Of a DNA stretch of 6,941 nucleotides, positions 5,637 through 6,941 are shown piece by piece. The first letter of the stretch is position 1. The number at the start of each line of letters is the position of its first letter. The DNA is from IMCC26077 sp964561165 (GTDB lineage Bacteria; Actinomycetota; Actinomycetes; Nanopelagicales; Nanopelagicaceae), in assembly GCA_964561165.1 (NCBI GenBank), contig CAZLOJ010000053.1:1-6941 (forward strand), written 5' to 3'. The notes under the pieces were generated by a model. The model was not told the origin of the DNA, searched no databases, and saw only the letters and a program-made list of their open reading frames with translations. Both the position numbers and the translations under genes were made by a program.

Positions 5637-6194
5637 TTAGTTCTCCTTGAATGGGAATCCGAGCAACTTCAACAGCGCTCGACCTTCCGCATCGTTCTTG
5701 GCGGTGGTTACAACGGTGATATCCATACCGCGGGTGCGATCGATCTTGTCCTGTTCGATTTCAGGGAAGACGACCTGCTCGGTAAGGCCAAAGGTGTAGT
5801 TGCCATTTCCATCGAATTGCTTCGGAGAAAGTCCACGGAAGTCGCGGATACGTGGCAAGGAGATAGAGAGAAGGCGATCGCAGAATTCCCACATTCGATC
5901 ACCACGAAGCGTGGTGTGCGCGCCGATTGGCATGTTCTCACGGAGCTTGAACTGTGCAATCGACTTCTTGGAGCGAGTTACTTGTGGACGTTGTCCGGTA
6001 ATCGCAGCGAGGTCGCGAATGGCGCCTTCAATCAACTTAGAATCTCGAGCAGCTTCGCCCACGCCCATGTTGACCACGATCTTTACGAGCGTCGGGACTT
6101 GCATGACGTTCGCGTAGTTAAATTCTTTCTGCATCGCCGGGACGATTTCAGAGCGATAGCGCGCCTTTAGACGAGCTTGTGTCGCTGTGCTCAT
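5637..6194 (-). CDS. rplE: Large subunit ribosomal protein L5 (uL5)
   Basis: L5 binds 5S rRNA and contacts the P-site tRNA in the central protuberance. The 185-residue product has LKARYRSEIVPAMQKEF (9-25), then the family signature VPTLVKIVVNMGVGEA (33-48). The middle contains ITGQRPQVTRSKKSIAQFKL (65-84) and LRGDRMWEFCDRL (97-109). The C-terminal half has ISLPRIRDFRGLSPKQFDG (111-129) with NYTFGLTEQVVFPEI (132-146), ending near ALLKLLGFPF. Length is normal (about 180). The ATG overlaps the rplX stop as ATGA (6191-6194). An AAAGGA ribosome site sits six bases upstream inside the rplX end, so coupling is likely. A 6-bp inverted repeat (6181-6186 with 6211-6216) encloses this ribosome site and start, the same place where the E. 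coli S8 repressor acts. Confidence 0.98.
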   Translation of the reverse strand: MSTATQARLKARYRSEIVPAMQKEFNYANVMQVPTLVKIVVNMGVGEAARDSKLIEGAIRDLAAITGQRPQVTRSKKSIAQFKLRENMPIGAHTTLRGDRMWEFCDRLLSISLPRIRDFRGLSPKQFDGNGNYTFGLTEQVVFPEIEQDKIDRTRGMDITVVTTAKNDAEGRALLKLLGFPFKEN

Positions 6195-6511
6195 TTGATG
6201 TCCTTTCCGGAGCGACGCGAAATGCGAACGTTCTTGCCGTTCTCATCTTTACGTGCGCCAAGACGAGTTGCTTTGCCGTCGTCATCAATAATCATGACAT
6301 TGGAGATATGGATCGAGGCTTCGGTAGTGATGATGCCGCCGGTCTTTACACCACGCTCGGTGGTGCTCTCCTTGGTGTGCTTCAGGACGCGATTCACACC
6401 TTCAACGATGACGCGCGCTTTGACGCGATCGACGGTGATGACTTTGCCCTTAACGCCTTTATCTTTTCCTGCGATTACCTGAACGGTGTCGCCTTTACGA
6501 ATCTTCGCCAT
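6191..6511 (-). CDS. rplX: Large subunit ribosomal protein L24 (uL24)
   Basis: L24 is one of the two assembly-initiating proteins of the 50S and binds the 5' region of 23S rRNA near the exit tunnel. The 106-residue product opens with the KOW motif, IRKGDTVQVIAGKDKGVKGKV (4-24). The typical VEGVNRVLKHTK (36-47) and HISNVMIID (68-76) follow, then the basic tail ATRLGARKDENGKNVRISRR (80-99), with SGKDIK at the end. Length is normal. The ATG at 6511 is three bases after the rplN stop. A strong GGAGGTG site is formed by the last rplN codons (Pro-Glu-Val) nine bases upstream. The end overlaps rplE by four bases. The SRR.GKDI ending resembles actinobacterial L24. Confidence 0.97.
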   Translation of the reverse strand: MAKIRKGDTVQVIAGKDKGVKGKVITVDRVKARVIVEGVNRVLKHTKESTTERGVKTGGIITTEASIHISNVMIIDDDGKATRLGARKDENGKNVRISRRSGKDIK

Positions 6512-6514
6512 GGC

Positions 6515-6883
6515 TTACAACACCTCCGGTGCAAGAGAGATGATCTTCATGAATTTCTTATCACGAAGCTCACGGGCGACTGGCCCGAAAATACGAGTTC
6601 CGCGTGGCTCGCCATCGGTCTTCAAGATGACAGCAGCGTTCTCATCAAAACGAATGTACGAACCATCTGCGCGACGATTCTCTTTAGTTGTGCGAACGAT
6701 GACAGCCTTTACGACTTCACCCTTCTTTACTTGGCCACCTGGAATTGCATCCTTGACCGAGCAGACGATGATGTCGCCGATTCCGGCGTAGCGACGTCCA
6801 GTTCCCCCAAGCACGCGAATGCAAAGGAGTTCCTTGGCGCCAGTGTTGTCAGCGACTCGAAGTCGCGACTCTTGTTGGATCAT
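6515..6883 (-). CDS. rplN: Large subunit ribosomal protein L14 (uL14)
   Basis: L14 lies at the subunit interface of the 50S, next to L19, and is also the usual docking site of the silencing factor RsfS. The 122-residue product is exactly the canonical length. It starts MIQQESRLRVADNTGAKELL, has GDIIVCSVKDAIPGG (36-50) and the family signature AVIVRTTKENRRADGSYIRF (60-79), then DENAAVILKTDGEPRGTRIF (80-99) and GPVARELRD (100-108). The ATG at 6883 is 14 bases after the rpsQ stop with a good AGGAGA site seven bases upstream. Its last codons supply the rplX ribosome site. Confidence 0.98.
   Translation of the reverse strand: MIQQESRLRVADNTGAKELLCIRVLGGTGRRYAGIGDIIVCSVKDAIPGGQVKKGEVVKAVIVRTTKENRRADGSYIRFDENAAVILKTDGEPRGTRIFGPVARELRDKKFMKIISLAPEVL
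6521..6527 (-). promoter_or_regulatory. Shine-Dalgarno of rplX inside rplN
   Basis: GGAGGTG on the minus strand, nine bases before the rplX ATG, is formed by the rplN codons for Glu-Val. It supports the start at 6511. Confidence 0.7.
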
Positions 6884-6897
6884 GGGTATCTCTCCTG

Positions 6898-6941
6898 TTA
6901 CTTCGCTTTTTCAAGAATTTGCACTACGCGCCAACGCTTTG
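6898..6941 (-). CDS. rpsQ: Small subunit ribosomal protein S17 (uS17), C-terminal end only
   Basis: The window edge cuts this gene. Reading the minus strand from the right edge in the frame that ends at TAA (6898-6900) gives KRWRVVQILEKAK. This matches the usual C-terminus of bacterial S17, which reads K.W.L..ILEKA in many actinobacteria. The position immediately upstream of rplN is the conserved place for rpsQ. The segment is only 13 residues, so no domain can be assessed. The call rests on the end motif plus gene order. A 14-nt gap with the rplN ribosome site follows. Confidence 0.85.
   Translation of the reverse strand, partial: KRWRVVQILEKAK

Overview
This window is a densely packed stretch of the bacterial ribosomal-protein 'spc' operon. 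Every recognisable gene is on the minus strand, so transcription runs from the right end (6941) to the left end (1). In transcription order the genes are rpsQ (3' end only), rplN, rplX, rplE, rpsN (zinc type), rpsH, rplF, rplR, rpsE, rpmD, rplO, secY, adk and map. No non-coding stretch exceeds 75 bases. No tRNA, rRNA, mobile element, CRISPR array or laterally acquired gene is visible, and I do not see a new biological system. This is core housekeeping DNA.

The organism is most likely an actinobacterium. The gene order secY-adk-map directly after rplO is common, but several details point to that phylum together: a short adenylate kinase without the long LID insert, a zinc-type S14 as the operon copy, an S8 beginning MTMTDPIADML, an L15 beginning MTLK.HHLRPAPG, and an S5 with a charged Arg/Gly-rich N-terminal tail. 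Base composition appears to be close to 50% G+C by eye (sampled lines range from about 33% in secY to 55%), lower than in Streptomyces or Mycobacterium. That would fit a streamlined aquatic actinobacterium, but this lineage guess is inference with low confidence.

Region by region: 6898-3223 encodes large- and small-subunit ribosomal proteins (S17 end, L14, L24, L5, S14, S8, L6, L18, S5, L30), and 3220-2780 encodes L15. Then come the SecY translocon channel (2734-1439), adenylate kinase (1439-888) and type I methionine aminopeptidase (873-67). The last three link ribosome production to membrane protein export, adenylate balance and N-terminal Met removal. The 66 bases at the left end hold a hairpin-forming palindrome and no gene start; infA often follows in this gene order and may lie beyond the window.

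Junctions are extremely tight: four one-base TAATG stop/start overlaps, one four-base ATGA overlap, and gaps of 2 to 14 bases elsewhere. Only two internal gaps are larger: rpsN-rpsH (71 nt) and rplO-secY (45 nt). Each contains a clear inverted repeat on the transcribed strand. The rplO-secY repeat is the strongest non-coding signal here: a perfect 12-bp stem with a GAGA (GNRA-type) loop that swallows the rplO stop codon. These hairpins, plus the palindrome after map, are the parts most worth a second look.
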